This document shows, piece by piece, positions 1 to 10,839 of a DNA stretch of 64,000 nucleotides. Position 1 is the stretch's first letter; each line of letters starts with the position of its first letter. The position numbers and the translations under genes are program-made. Source of the stretch: Prorocentrum cordatum. Lineage: Eukaryota; Sar; Dinophyceae; Prorocentrales; Prorocentraceae. The stretch lies in the NCBI GenBank assembly GCA_963575745.1, contig CAUYUJ010014349.1, positions 484,881-548,880 on the forward strand, given 5' to 3'. Under the pieces are notes generated by a model. That model was not told where the DNA came from. It made no database searches and was given only the letters and a program-made list of their open reading frames with translations.

Positions 1-200
1 CGAAACCTCTACTGACCCCCCAACGCACCAGGCGCCCACGGGTGAGCACCATGCACAATCTAGGCTGCCCCAACCTTCTCAGAAGGCGCCCATGGGCGGG
101 CACCATGCGAAGCCTCGGCTGGCCCACCCAGCGCTCGAGGCGCCCACAGGCGGGCAGCGTGCGGAACCTCGGCTCACCCATCCAATGCCTTAGGGATCAT
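1..200 (+). repeat. 54-bp tandem repeat, about 3.5 copies
   Basis: The word GGCGCCCAC recurs at 31, 85 (as GGCGCCCAT) and 139, giving a 54-bp period; the bases before 31 fit a partial earlier unit. The period is a multiple of three, so a short repetitive frame stays open. A related single stretch (GGGCGGGCACC then GCGAAACCTCG) occurs near 16,759-16,785. Confidence 0.8.
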
Positions 201-235
201 AGGGCAAACCTCCTGTATGTAAGCGCTGTTTGATG

Positions 236-1248
236 ACACATTGCTGTGGCGCGCCGTGCGCGGCCTCAAGGGTGCGAAACCTTTGCCGAACCGCGCCGTG
301 CCCGCGTGCCTTACCATGTCGTGCTTGCTTTAAGGGATGCGAAGCAATGCCGTGCTGTACCCGCGTGCCGTGCCGTGCCGTGTTTTTTGTTTCGAGAGAA
401 GGCGCTGTGTCGTGCCCGCGCGCTGTGTTGTGTCACGTCTTGTCTCGAGGATGCAGACAAATTGCCGTGCCCGCACCCGCGTGCCGTGCCGCGCTTAGTT
501 GCGAGACAATCGCAAAAGCTGACGTGCCGTGCCCGCGCGCCGCGCCGTGCCCGCTTGCCGTGGCCGTATCGTGCTTGGTTTCGGGAGTGCGAAAAGGTTA
601 CCGTGCAGTGTTTCGGAGGAGGCGAAGGTACGCACCGATTCCGCTACCCGTCCTCGCTTTCGCCTTGTTGGGTTTCCTGGGGACCCTCGTCACCGCTGCT
701 GGAGTCGCCTCGAAATGTTGGCCAGAACGCACCCCGGGATAGCCCCGTGGTGTAGCAGAATTTGTACTTCATGGATTCCCCAGTGCCGTGCCCGCATGCT
801 GGGCGTGCCGTGGCGCGCCGTGCAGAATTTCGAGGGTGCGAAAAAGTTGCCGCGCCGTGGCGTGCCCGCATGCCGTGCCGTGGCTTGCCCGTGCGTTGTC
901 CCGTGCCCGCGTGCCGTGCCGTGCCATGCCGTAATGCCTTCGAGAGTGCGAGCAGCGGAGAGGTCGTTGTGCCGTACCCGCGTGCCGTGCGAGGGATGCG
1001 GAGAATTGCCGTGCCAGGCTGAATTTCTAGACCGAAGACGTTGTCGCGTTGTGCTGCTCAGAATGCGGAGAATACTGCCGTTCCGAGACCGCGTGCCTTG
1101 CCTTGCCAGGATTGAGTCATGCGGAGTAGTTGCCGTGCCCGCGTGCCGTGATGTGTCGTGGTTCGATTCGAGTGCGAACATGTAGTCGTGTGTTGCAATG
1201 CCGTGCTAGAACAAGCTGCCGTGCCAGCATCGCTTCTATGGATGGAGC
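236..1248 (+). repeat. Degenerate GTGCCGTGCCCGC short-period array
   Basis: About 1 kb of imperfect 5- to 13-bp units built from GTGCC and CCCGC, broken by spacers such as TTTCGAGGGTGCGAAAA. Overlapping frames of 75-218 codons on both strands contain only Ala/Arg/Cys/Pro-rich repeats and are not credible genes. Confidence 0.8.
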
Positions 1249-1632
1249 AGTATGAGTGTTCGGAGTCCTTATGTTGGGCGTAATCGTCACGTTTTGCTCC
1301 CAGGAGGGTGTGTTCATGCTGAGTCGTTGTTGCGGTGGTCCCGTGGCAAGGTGAGGACCCCCAGGGGCCATGCCATAGCTAAACTATTTCTGCCGTGGTT
1401 ATCCACGACGCGATGGGGGTCTTTTGGCAGCTCCTTTTCGTGCCCACGAATACATCCCAGGAGCTGCCACCCGACATGTTTCGGGTTAGCGCCCGTCAGG
1501 AGCAGCGAGAAGCGGGCGTGGTCGCACTCAAGTTGGGCCGCGGATGGGCGGTGAAGGCAGCTGGCGCGGCTACCGCCGCCGTGCTGTCAGAAAGTGTGGC
1601 GAGACGAGAGTTGGGTCGAATGCGGGAAATAT
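1249..1632. other. No gene recognised
   Basis: Mixed-composition sequence. A 237-codon plus frame begins at 1395 but runs through an unrelated inverted-repeat element and a purine-rich tract, so it is probably a chance frame. Confidence 0.5.
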
Positions 1633-1715
1633 GCATAAACATCGCTTGTCCGACATATGCGCGGATTTCTTGGATCGGCGCTGGATCTGCGAAGACCTCC
1701 GAAACCAGATGTTTC
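1633..1715 (+). mobile_element. Family A inverted-repeat element, short copy
   Basis: The left arm carries GCATAAAC followed by GCGCGGATTTCTTGGATCGG, the signature of family A. The right end carries GACCTCCGAAA and GATGTTT, matching the outer part of the right arm of other copies. At about 83 bp the copy lacks the GC-rich centre. Other copies: 20,010; 25,862; 36,797; 38,284; and a right half near 38,690. Confidence 0.6.
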
Positions 1716-2776
1716 GTAGGTTTTCTCCGTCGAGGGGGGATCCTCAGAGGACGAGAGAGGAGGGAGGGAGGAGGGACGCGGGGAGAGAGTCACGATCAAG
1801 AGTTTCACACACTGTTGGTACATGAATTATGTCAAGGAGTGTCCTGGTGGGCCTTAAGTATGCGGGACATGTGGGGGAGGCACAGCGAGGATGACATCGG
1901 AGGCCGATGCAGCACGAGAGACTTATTGAGTTCACATGTCTTGAGCACAGTCTGGAATGCTCTGGGGGGTCCTAGCGGGTGGGTGGAAGGAGGGGATGGG
2001 ATGAATGATGTAATGAGGAGGAGACAATTAGGGGCAACGGGCGGTGGAATGGTTAGGCTGCTCCTTGATTATTCAAGCTGGTTCTGGAAGTCTTTGTGCG
2101 GGGCGTAGCGGAAGGGGCGCAGGAGGAAAAGGCGGATGGCGAGGAGGAGTAGGAGGAGGACAAGCAGCAAGCAAGCAGGAGGGTGGAGGCGAGAGGTTGG
2201 AAACGTGGGGGAGGGAGTAGATGGGGCGGGAGTGGACAGTTGTTGTTCAGAGTCGTGGGGGGCGGGAGTGGGGCACAGCTGAATGAATTGCATTGCGAAT
2301 GACAGTGAACCACATCGAGTCATAATCACGCATTAGAAAGATCGTCCATCTATTACGTTGTGGCTGCAATCGTGGATTCGTGGTCAACCAAGCGTCAATG
2401 CTCTGCAGGACTCGCCGGGTCTCGGGGCATATCCTTGGAAGTCCAGACGCAGACTTGCATGCGTAGACGCATCGGGATTTATTTATCAAGTGTAGATATA
2501 TGTTTCGCTTGTCTAGTCGTTTATCACGAATGGATGTAGCGAGGAATCGGACTTGGCGAGCGATGGCGAGCGATGGGTGCAATCTCAAGTGCCATTCGCA
2601 AGTATCTACAGGCAGATGTGCAGACGTAGACGTTCGCATGCGTGTGCGCGCTTCGGTGCAAGTGTTGCGCCTGGGCCTAGCTGTTGCTCCAGTCTCTTGC
2701 GCTAGAGCCCCATATTCGGCACACTTTTGGAGGAGATGGTAGGCGGAGAATGAGGAGAAGGAGGAGGAGGAGGAGG
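1716..2776. other. No gene recognised; purine-rich tracts
   Basis: GGA/GAG-rich plus-strand tracts lie at 1735-1790, 2108-2250 and 2725-2776. The minus-strand frames here are Ser/Pro-rich by-products of those tracts. The last tract abuts the spliced-leader relic. Confidence 0.5.
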
Positions 2777-2798
2777 TCCGTTGCCATCTTGGCTCAAG
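2777..2798 (+). other. Relic dinoflagellate spliced leader
   Basis: Aligned with the known 22-nt dinoflagellate spliced leader, this site matches about 20 of 22 bases, with one A-to-T and one T-to-C change. It ends in the diagnostic GGCTCAAG. It is not followed by GGT plus an snRNA-like body, so it looks like a leader copied back from a trans-spliced mRNA rather than a leader RNA gene. It lies just upstream of the first frame of a LINE remnant. Confidence 0.8.
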
Positions 2799-2814
2799 CT
2801 GGGATCCGGTCCCA

Positions 2815-3832
2815 TTGCGAGCGGACATCTCTCTTTCGAGCCATCCAGCGTGTCGTTCGCTGGCGGACCCGCCCCCTGTCTCACCACAGTCCAGCTGGGA
2901 TGTTTGCAGTCGTCGCTGTCGAAGACTCCCAAACAAGCTGAATTCATCAGGCTGCACGACGATGCCGCCACATTCCCGACGCAGGAGTTGCCGCGCCGCG
3001 GGCACGGTGATGTCGTGGGGTACACAGTCGCCGGATGGGAAGAGAGCACGATCGTCTGAGGATCCACTGGCTGCTGTTGACAACTTTCGCTCTTTTGTCA
3101 GTGACACTAGGAACGAGATGCTGGAAACAGTCCAGCGACTGCAGGCCCAGGTCGCCGCCTTCGGTAACACTGTCTCCAACAACGGTGACACCATCTCCAA
3201 GGCTGTCGAGTTGCGCTTCGCTGAGATTCACTCCGTCAGGCCGCCACCAACTCTCGTGTCTCGATTTCGGAGGAGCAGATGGCTGAGATGCGTGCCTCCT
3301 CCAGTGCACTAAAGAAGAAGAGCCTTCCATCAACCTCGTCGGCATGTCATTCGATAGGAGGATCGATCCATGTATCATCATTGGGATATCTAAGTCAGTC
3401 GTCACCCGCCAGGGAGTCGAGCGAGCAGTTGCCCCTTGGTTCCAGCGGTCTCAGATCGAGAAGGACGACTTCTCCCTGTCTGCAGATCCTGGAGGCATGC
3501 TGCCCACGTTCCGCACCAAAGGGGATGCCACATATGCCGCGAGGAAGGTGTCGCAAGCTCTTGGAGCTCTGCGCAAGCCACGTGGATCATGGGAGAAGTT
3601 CATTGTATCGGATGTTCAGGGCCAGTCCGCCGAACTGTTCGTCAGCACGGACAAGTCGCCAGCTGCGGTCAAGAGGGAACTCGGCCTCAAGCAGCTGCGG
3701 ATGGCGTTCGAGGCCGAGGCTGCGGGCTTCATATACTTCAGCGGCAAGCAGAAATGTGATATCAGCGCCAACTGGACGCCGCTCGCTAAGGTCACACCAA
3801 TCCCAGGGGATGAACAATGCAAAGTCGAGTAG
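2815..3832 (+). pseudogene. LINE ORF1-like protein, frameshifted
   Basis: Two frames make up this region. The first (2815-3312) ends in a heptad-like helix around VDNFRSFVSDTRNEMLETV, likely a coiled coil used for ORF1 oligomerisation. The frame changes near 3250-3300, and the second frame (ATG at 3344, though the frame is open upstream through KEEEPSINLVG) gives a 162-residue piece that includes GVERAVAPWF and KRELGLKQLRMAFEAEAAG. This second piece resembles an RRM-like or nucleic-acid-binding ORF1 domain in size and position only. It ends at 3832, about 140 bp before the endonuclease. ORF1 proteins of LINEs bind element RNA. Confidence in the role comes mostly from position. Confidence 0.6.
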
Positions 3833-3959
3833 TACACCCCGAACCTCGCCGAGCCCGGGATCTCTAAGGAGCGTGCTGCTGGCAAGTTCGGCGCCGCTGG
3901 ACAGCCGGCAGCGCTGCCCCAGTGGTCTCTTTAGCGGCCTGCTGTGTCACTGTCGCGGG

Positions 3960-4529
3960 ACGCATCAATCGCAATGGCCCCTTATACTGACCACCTGGAA
4001 TACCGGAGTCCTGTTTCCTCAGAGCCTTGCCCACCGTGAACCCAAACTCGCCTTCCTGAAGCAGTTGCTCCGTCCCTCTGGCTCTACTGTGGCGGTCCAA
4101 GAGAGCCATGCCACCAGGCTGGATGTCCAGGACTCTCTCTGCCACTCTCACCTTAAGTACACGGCCTACTCCTCTGTCTGTTCAAGCTCCCAGGCTGGAG
4201 GTGTTGTCACCTTCTTCCCCAATTTTGGTCACCTCGGGGAACGTGCTCCCCGCTCTAACGTTGCTGAACTCGTTCCTGGGCAGGCCCTCCTGGTGGCCCT
4301 TACCTTCGGCGACGATGCGATGACTCAACATTGCAATTTCCCCAACCATGGGCTGAGTAATGACGAGAAGGCGAGCATCATGACCTCCCTCGCTAACGAC
4401 CTCGACTTCTCCCTCGCGCACCCCGCTAGAGCCCTGTTCATCGTCGGCGGAGATTTTACTGTCGCCTGCAAGCCGCCGCGCAAGGGGCCCGATGCAGTGG
4501 TCGACGAAGCTTCCCGCCCTTTTTATTGA
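3960..4529 (+). pseudogene. LINE AP-type endonuclease domain
   Basis: This is the 3' part of a 416-codon open frame starting at 3279; the first ~230 codons overlap ORF1 out of frame and are probably not translated this way. The domain begins with LTTWNTG (3990-4007), the usual first strand of exonuclease/endonuclease/phosphatase folds. It continues with VAVQESH near 4093, whose Glu is the metal ligand, and ends with IVGGDFT near 4440, where these enzymes have GDFN; Asn is replaced by Thr. LINE endonucleases nick target DNA to prime reverse transcription. The domain is about 190 residues, near normal length, but lacks a clear C-terminal SDH motif, so it is probably truncated or shifted after 4529. 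Confidence 0.8.
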
Positions 4530-5384
4530 AGACTGGAGGGCCCGACAGGAGTTTTTTTGATGGGGGACTTGACGAGCGCGGTGGAATTGGAGGTCGGGGG
4601 GCCCGCGCACCACTTCGCCGCGAAGCGAATGCTCAGCCACGCAGATCGGCAATTTATTCTTCACCCTGGCTGGCTCTGTCTTCAACTTTCTATTGCAGGA
4701 GAAGTGGTGGAACCACCTGGGCTTCTCAACAAGGGAGGGACTTCTGCTCATGCGCCTGTTCAGGTCACGATTTCTCCAGGGGCCCAGGCAACGCCCTATT
4801 CCGCAAGAGGTTTGCGACCACCCGGCCGACCGTGAGTTGTTGGAAGCCGCCGGCGCCAACCGTGACAATAGCTCGCTCACCCCTCCCCTTCTGCTGCAAT
4901 TTCATACTGGGATGATGCGCGAGGCTGCCGAGATCGCCCGAGACAGTGTGATTATTGACTCTCTTGGGCCCCCTTTTGCCCGGCTGAAGATTACCAGAGC
5001 TGCCGGTCGAGCGATCTGGAGGCAAGACCTCAAGTATGTTGAGATAATTAGACCTTCGCACGAGCTGGGCAGGCTCTTCCTGTAGATCGATTCACTGGCT
5101 GGGACAGTGGAGCCGACGGATCTGATTGAGTTTCAGAGGCGCTCGGATTCGACTCACGAGATGATTGCGATCCAGAAAGAAGCCATGCACCGCAAGGCGA
5201 TCTCGAAAGCGACAGATGCGATAACTCGGACCAAAGCTCGCCGACAGTTGGAAGCCACGGTTCGCCGAAGCCGCCTTTGGACACCTTTCGGTAGGAAGAT
5301 GCCCCTGCAGGGTATCAAGACATCTGCGAGGGGTGCAATTGTCACGGCGCCTTCTGCCGCGCTGCAAATTTTGGCTGGTCATTG
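4530..5384 (+). pseudogene. LINE linker between endonuclease and RT
   Basis: Open stretches at 4693-5085 (130 codons) and 5107-5400 are in the same frame, separated by a TAG at 5083-5085. They encode a charged helical region, including EFQRRSDSTHEMIAIQKEA and TRTKARRQLEATVRRS, of the kind found between endonuclease and RT in non-LTR elements. The tail AALQILAGHWS is the familiar HW segment just before the RT fingers. The frame changes here: the frame starting at 5388 continues as PVFEKKDINPYAAQ. No catalytic motif is expected. Confidence 0.65.
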
Positions 5385-6554
5385 GAGCCAGTCTTCGAGA
5401 AGAAAGATATCAATCCATATGCCGCTCAGGAATAAATTTGTCTCACTGCTGACGATGCTGATTTTTATGTGGTTCATCCCCCTTCCCTTCGTCTCCTTGA
5501 GCGTCGTCTCGAACGTGTTGAAGATATTGCCCCTGGGCTCGATGGTCTCCCTTGCAGGGCTTGGAAGAGGCGCCCTCAGGCTCTCTCTATCCTGGATGCT
5601 GCGTTATAGTGGGGACCCAGTGGGAAACGCATGCCCCCGCCCTACAACAGCGCCCGCGGTGGATTTCTTGCCAGAGGGGAGGGGGTGGGGCACGCTAATC
5701 TGATTGCCAGGACCCCTGACCAGACCCGCCACCCTGGCCCCGAACAGGTCTTCCAACAAAATCATTGCTAGCGCGGCGTTTGAAGGTATCAGCAAGTTTC
5801 TTAAAACGCGCGTTTGTTCCTCTCAACGCGGGCTCGTTCAAGGGCGTAACTTTGGATTCAATTTTTTAGAACTGGACGCTCGCAGTCGCATAGTCTCTAC
5901 GTCACCAGATGCAGCCCACCGGCCCCCAGCATTACTCTCCTTCGATTATGGCCAGGCCCCCCCCCATCGGTGGCGCACGCATGGATCCCCATGGCCATCG
6001 CCGCGTTCAGGGCCCTCGCGCCGCTGCTGGTTTGGGTTGAACATTGTTTCTCGAGAATTCGGCGCCGCGCCACGCACGGGCGTGTTTGCGAGTATGTCTT
6101 CGACATTCTTGCCGGCATCATCCAGGGTTGCCCTGGTTCAGGAGCGTTGTTCGCCATCGGCCGTCACCCCTTCCTGGTCGATCTGCATCGCCGCCTTGAG
6201 CCACGTGCCGACGCGCCTCCAGTTGCGACGCAATGTCGATTGCAGGCCATCGTTGAGCAACGTTGCCCGAGTCTGGCGAGAGCGTGCGCGGGCGACATCG
6301 GGGCGGCGGTCTCTTCGATTCGCGAACTACCTCAACTGAAAGCCGCGTTTGATTGCAGCGAGGCCCTTGCCCGTCTCAAGTTGAAGCGAGCCAAATGCTT
6401 TTTAGCTCTTTCTGGCGGGGGAGTTCCCCCCGCCCCTCGTTGCCAAGCGTCGGGCGTGGCTTCGAAATCACCGCCCCGACTGGGGTTGTTCCCCGATCGC
6501 GGCTCCGTTGACATATCTCGGCCTAATGCTCGGGCCAGCTATCAGCGCAGATAG
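5385..6554 (+). pseudogene. LINE reverse transcriptase, catalytic box broken
   Basis: Three frames are needed. Frame one (5388-5703) shows APGLDGLPCRAWKR, the fingers motif, then MPPPYNSARGGF, with stops near 5433 and 5608. Frame two (5704-5960) shows SNKIIASA, SSQRGLVQGRNF and ALLSFDYGQA, where the first catalytic Asp is present. Frame three (5970-6554) shows AGIIQGCPGSGALFA and then ACAGDIG at 6282-6302, where active enzymes have ADD; the first of the paired Asp codons now reads Gly. LKLKRAKCFLA follows. The product would copy element RNA into DNA. Stops, frameshifts and the missing Asp make it non-functional. Identification is strong by motif order. Confidence 0.88.
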
Positions 6555-7290
6555 CTGGGACAAACCTTGCCCAATTCTCTCCTCTCTCTGACGCCTCCCC
6601 CGTTCTGCCTGCCCCCGCCGCTCGCATCGAACCCTCGACCTTCGCGTCTCTATTCAACGCCCAACATTGTGCTGTTTTTCGCGCCGGTTGGTTCCATATC
6701 GGACAATGGGGTGGGCCCCGACTAACCGGCATCCAACCGATGAGCGCGGCGTGTTTAATGTGGGCCGCCATCCATGCGTTTCCAGAACACGCCTCGATTT
6801 TAGATGACCTCAGAGAGTATGCGGCAGAGCATTCCCCGATGGTGAATCTTTGTGCTGGCCGATCCTCACCCGCCTTCTGGGTCAGCCCTGCCTTTGTTGA
6901 GTATCTAGGTCAGGCTCCAGTTGGCTCGAGCTGGATCGATCGCGCTGGACGTCGCCCAGGGGTTTCTTGCAGTCGGTTCTGAGAGTCCTCGACCTCCTAA
7001 GCGAATGAAGCTGCAGGCCCATCTCGCCCGTGCTTTCCAGCGCGAACTCTTCCCTGATGATCTGGGTGAGACCTCTGGCCGCCGACTTGCTTCGTGGTTT
7101 CCTGGGTCCGCCTGGGTCGTTGACTTTGTGGATGGGGAGGAGGTCCGCTCGCTCTTCCAAAGGGTGCGCGGTTCTCTCGCCAACGGCGCGTGGAAGACCC
7201 TCTCTAGCAGGTGGATTACCTCGTTGAGGTTTCATGACCTGTGTGCTAGGCTATCTAGATTATCCAGCCTCTGATTATTTTCAGCACTGC
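6555..7290 (+). pseudogene. LINE C-terminal region with Cys motif
   Basis: Fragments in several frames. A frame overlapping 6480-6560 reads TYLGLMLGP, a usual post-palm motif. Plus frames at 6740-6982 and 6921-7274 encode helical sequence such as AHLARAFQRELFPDDLGET and WVVDFVDGEEVRSLFQRV. Just after the 7274 stop, another frame reads ASDYFQHCWECPLF, which matches the late H-x-x-x-C-P zinc-knuckle-like segment seen in dinoflagellate LINE polyproteins. No RNase H was recognised. The element's 3' limit is unclear. Confidence 0.65.
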
Positions 7291-8185
7291 TGGGAGTGCC
7301 CCCTTTTTCCTCGCCCTGTTGCAGCAGGCTCTCTCCAGCGACATCCATTCGCGTCCCATCTGCCGCCTTGGTGTCTTTCTTCCCATCTGCGGTTCCCTGT
7401 CCGTCCCTGCTTGTGCTCACTTGTTGTTCTTGAATCTCCGCGCCCTTTTTCACCCGCCCTACCCTCTCTCTGTTTCGGCCGCTAACTCTTCGATGCCCCT
7501 CGCGAGGGCACGGCTTGCGCGCGCGCGGGCTCGGGCCGATAGGCGGGGCTGTGGCGCGTGGCCACGCGCGAGGAGGAGGGGGGTGAGGAGGTCGAGACCG
7601 TTTTTCCACGTTCCCTCCTCCTCCTCTCTGCTGCTCCTCCCATCTTTCTCCTCTTCGCCCTCCATCCGTTCTTCTGGTCCCCCGCTCAGCCGCTTTGGAT
7701 CTGTCGGTTTGCGCGCCAGAAAGGTGTGCGAGCATTTGGCTTCTGACAATCTCCGCGCGATTTCGGCTCGGGCCCTGACTCTCGAGTAGGGGGCGCGGAT
7801 CGCGATGCGTCGTTTAACCACGTCGGAAAGGCAGTGCGAAATTCAAGGAGCAAGATACTCAGGAAAGGTCTCATGGTCCTGTTCATGGCCAGCCTGTCCA
7901 GTCTTGACTGCTGTCGGAGAACGAGAGCATGGGGCAATCCTGCCCCCGTCGCCATGGGTCGAGCAGTTTCGGCCGTGGCGGGCGGCGGCCCGTGCTTCGA
8001 CGCCCCGGCGCATGGGCACCAGGCAGAGGGGCGTTGAAGGATATGCCACAGCTGTTTGCACGGCGTGCCCTCTTTTGGCGTGGGTCTTGAATTTGCCGAT
8101 GTGTAAGCGCACGTGCTTGTGCGGCGCGCCGTTTTAGCATCCATTTTGCGAATATCAAAGATGATGATCCGGTTCCGGCAAGAGC
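7291..8185. other. No gene recognised; possible LINE 3' flank
   Basis: C/T-rich, with a CTCCTCCT tract at 7600-7670 and GCGCGC-rich bases at 7505-7570. Minus frames (7459-7821, 7686-8144, 7883-8233) have random-looking composition. I see no poly(A) run marking the end of the LINE. Confidence 0.4.
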
Positions 8186-8485
8186 ATGGGCAAAGGGGTA
8201 CCCAGCATCATGCAGACGCATTTGGAAGTGCATATCAAGGCGAAGCCAGGCCTTCCTGAGACAACTGCATTGAGGATCTCGGTCGACGCAGGCCTGGTGG
8301 CGGACTCCGCGACAAAGCCGCTGCTACAACCCACTCAGCAAGTCACGGCCGTTGTGCCCAAGGCGCAACGGGCTCAGCAGGCATCCGACAGTGCGAGGGC
8401 GGGCGGACAAGTTGCGGCTGACCTCGGAGGCGGAGAAAGCAGTCGCGGTCATGGCGGAGGCAGTTCGTATTTTGGAATAGACTGA
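8186..8485 (+). CDS. Short hypothetical ORF, 99 codons
   Basis: I do not recognise this protein. The frame reads from ATG (MGKGVPSIMQTHLEVHIKAK) to a TGA at 8483. It is Ala/Gln/Gly-rich with a helical middle, PKAQRAQQASDSARAG. Unlike its neighbours it is not made of simple repeats. It lies between the two LINE remnants and could be a scrap of retroelement ORF1 or a chance frame. No signal peptide or membrane segment is evident. Confidence 0.2.
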   Translation: MGKGVPSIMQTHLEVHIKAKPGLPETTALRISVDAGLVADSATKPLLQPTQQVTAVVPKAQRAQQASDSARAGGQVAADLGGGESSRGHGGGSSYFGID

Positions 8486-9750
8486 AGCAGGGCGTGCATA
8501 TTTGTTCAAGACGATGGTGCTTGATGATGTCATTCCGAAGCCTGGTACTACTCTCGATGGTGGCGCATTGTTGTCGGTATCCGAGGCTTGCATTTCAATC
8601 TTGCTGCGTTCGCAGTCTCGCTGGGGTCGGAGTCGCGTTAGGGTCTGATCTGGGGGAGTTCGGCCTTGGTATCAAGGAAATGATTGAGGCCCTGGCGGAT
8701 GCCATGCGCGCTATTGGTGGGGGCGGAAAATAGCGCGCGAAGTGGCGCCGCTGGCCCGCTCGACGCACGCGCCCCCCAATTTTCGGACGGCGCGCACGGA
8801 GGAAGCTTTGCCAGGTGGGCAGCGCGCACAGAAGAAGCCCTCGCAGAGGGGCCCCATTGCAGGGGCAGCGTGCACGATCCGGAGAGCGCGCGCGAGCAAA
8901 GGCCCATGCGCGCGGACGCCGCGCTTTCCGTCACGTCGGCGACAGTTGCGAAAGGGGGGGAGAGGAGGGGGGGGGGGAGGGGGATGATAAGCTGAGAAAA
9001 CGAGTGGGGACCAGGTCAAGTCCGGGCACGTGGCGGACTCAGGCTCGCAGGAACTTGCCTCTGGTCTTGGAGGGCAGTCCCCTCGCGAGTTTGGAGAACA
9101 CTTTCTCTCTTGCTTTAGAGGGGGGGCGGTCACCCTTGAAGGGCATTGCAAGACTCTGAACATTAACATTGGCGCGGGCAACACAATGTTCACAGTGCAA
9201 AACTCCCCGCATGACTTCAAGCGACGACTGCTTGCACATCTCGGGCGCGAGGGGTGGCGGAGGGGGTCCGCCGAAAGGAGAAGGGGCCGCGACAGGACAG
9301 GGACCTGGCCCTCGAAGCTGAAACGTCGCTGGCGCACCTGGCTCTGGACGCATGGCCGCCGCCGATTTGGCCCATGGCCCGCGCTTCTCAACCGCCGCCG
9401 CCCGGCCTGACGAGAAGGGGAAGGGGCTGGGCGCGGCGGGGGGCGGCCGAGCCTGTCGGCATCTCGCCGAGGATTCTCCTGCGCGACCTCCCCGTGGACT
9501 GCCATCAGGCGGTCAAGAGCGCGGGGGGCGAGGCGATCTACATAGCGGCCAGAGAGGGGGGGGGGGGCGGGCAGCAGCCCACCCTGCAAAGAAATCGGCA
9601 CATCATTTCGGGAAACACTCCTCTTCCCCGATGGCGAATTGGACCCTCTGCTGGGCCGACGAGTGACTTTTTATCTCGTCCAGAGCATTTCTGCCCGACC
9701 AGGGCCACGACCATCGAGCGCGCTCCAGATCAAGGACCACAGATCGAGCA
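8486..9750. other. GC-rich stretch with G-runs, no gene recognised
   Basis: Long G-runs occur at 8955-8984 and 9549-9560. The longest frame, on minus from 9601 to 8711 (296 codons), is Arg/Pro/Ala-rich with a run of prolines coded by the G-run, and overlaps several plus frames of similar quality. These are typical chance frames of GC-rich DNA. Confidence 0.45.
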
Positions 9751-9758
9751 TCTCATTG

Positions 9759-10332
9759 CTAGCAACTACCAGAGCTCGTGGCTGTCTCATACCTCCAAAA
9801 GAGGTCTGTTGTCGGAGCGAGGCACTCAACCTCCTTCTGCGTGCAAAACCACAATAAGAAACGCGCACCATTCAGTGCGGGGTTTGTCTGTTCAATGGTA
9901 GGTAACGCACCGCGCGTCATAGAACTCAGTTGCATGTAGGTCAAGCCCAACAGGAGAGCCCAGGAATACCATGGACCACCCACATTGTCGCCATCGTTGG
10001 CCCGTTGCACATCTTCCCCTAGAGCCGTCAAGGGCCTGCGTACCTCCTGCGTTGCGATGTCGATCGCGCATGGCGCCCCAAGTCCAGACGAGCTCCTGCG
10101 AGCGCCTCGGGCGCCCGCAGGTGGCGTCGAGACGGGCCAAGATCGCACCGTGAGGGTCAGCCTCCAGGGCCTGGGAAACAAGGCACTCACAGCTTGCAAA
10201 ACTGGAGTCGGACAGGAAGGCGTTGGACGGACATGCCCAGCAACGATGCAATAGGGTTTGTTTAACACCACCGCAACTAAAGCACCTGCCAAGAGTGCGG
10301 GGGCCTGCGTCGTGAAGTCGTGCAAATGCCAT
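9759..10332 (-). pseudogene. LINE 2 Cys motif and truncated RNase H
   Basis: Minus frame 10,332-9892 reads GRCFSCGGVKQTLLHRCWAC, a Cys-x2-Cys...His-x3-Cys knuckle. After about 65 residues it gives ALDGSRGRCATGQRWRQCGW, which matches the start of the RNase H fold in this LINE class (DGS with the first catalytic Asp, then R-R-C-G-W). The frame then changes: minus 10,325-9759 supplies GALPTIEQTNPALNGARFLL, equivalent to the QTVPRAE-LxALL helix, with Glu replaced by Asn. The rest of RNase H is missing. RNase H would remove element RNA from the RNA/DNA hybrid. Confidence 0.75.
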
Positions 10333-10839
10333 CCCTCAGCATTTCCTGATGCTCGGCCCTAACGTCGGCGAAGTCGGCTCTCGACCCATGGCCTCGAACG
10401 CGTCGACGCCGAGCTGTAATGGGCCGGGCGGGGGCAGAGCAGCTTGCGCGCACGCGCGACGTGAACTGATACCAGGGCGTCAGTTTGACCCATTCGAAGA
10501 GGAGTTTTGCATTCGATTGTCCACGCATCGACTTGCACGGGCTTCCAGCCCAAGTCGAGCGGGCACAGCACCGCAGAGAGTTGCAATCGGCCCTCGAACC
10601 TGCCACCAGCGCTGAGAGGGAGGGGCGCGAGCCAACTTAGCATGTAATCCTGATCGCACTGCAAGCGCACCTGCCTTCGAACCGTCCGGAAGCGACGAAC
10701 CGTTTTCGAAATCAAGATCAGTTGCCCAGTGCGAAGTCGGCATGCAGTAACACCTTCAGCATATCGCAAAATTCGCGACGCACTGGCCGCGCACGCGCCC
10801 AGGGACCAACAACATTCCGAACAGGGGGCATCCGCGGGC
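10333..10839 (-). pseudogene. LINE 2 connection region
   Basis: Minus frames 11,072-10,359 and 10,743-10,480 overlap here. Recognisable pieces include RARPVRREFCDMLKVLLHAD (overlapping 10,730-10,800) and RRFRTVRRQVRLQCDQDY. They correspond in position to the connection between the RT thumb and the Cys motif; the precise frame order is uncertain. Confidence 0.4.

Larger units (their letters stand above)
2777..7290 (+). mobile_element. Decayed LINE-type retrotransposon 1
   Basis: A plus-strand non-LTR element about 4.5 kb long. In order: spliced-leader relic, ORF1-like region with predicted coiled coil, AP-type endonuclease, linker, reverse transcriptase and a C-terminal Cys motif. At least five frame changes and several stops separate the domains, and the catalytic boxes are altered. 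No poly(A) tail or target-site duplication was found, so the 3' end is uncertain. The order is normal for endonuclease-bearing non-LTR elements; assignment to a dinoflagellate clade is by memory of motif style. Confidence 0.85.

Noticed and set aside
236-1248. Cys-rich secreted protein
   Set aside because: All frames of the array give similar Cys/Arg/Ala repeats; it is low-complexity DNA.
1395-2108. 237-codon plus frame as a gene
   Set aside because: Crosses a family A element and a purine tract; no motif.
8711-9601. 296-codon minus frame as a host gene
   Set aside because: Arg/Pro-rich with G-run-coded prolines; equal-quality frames on the other strand; no motif.
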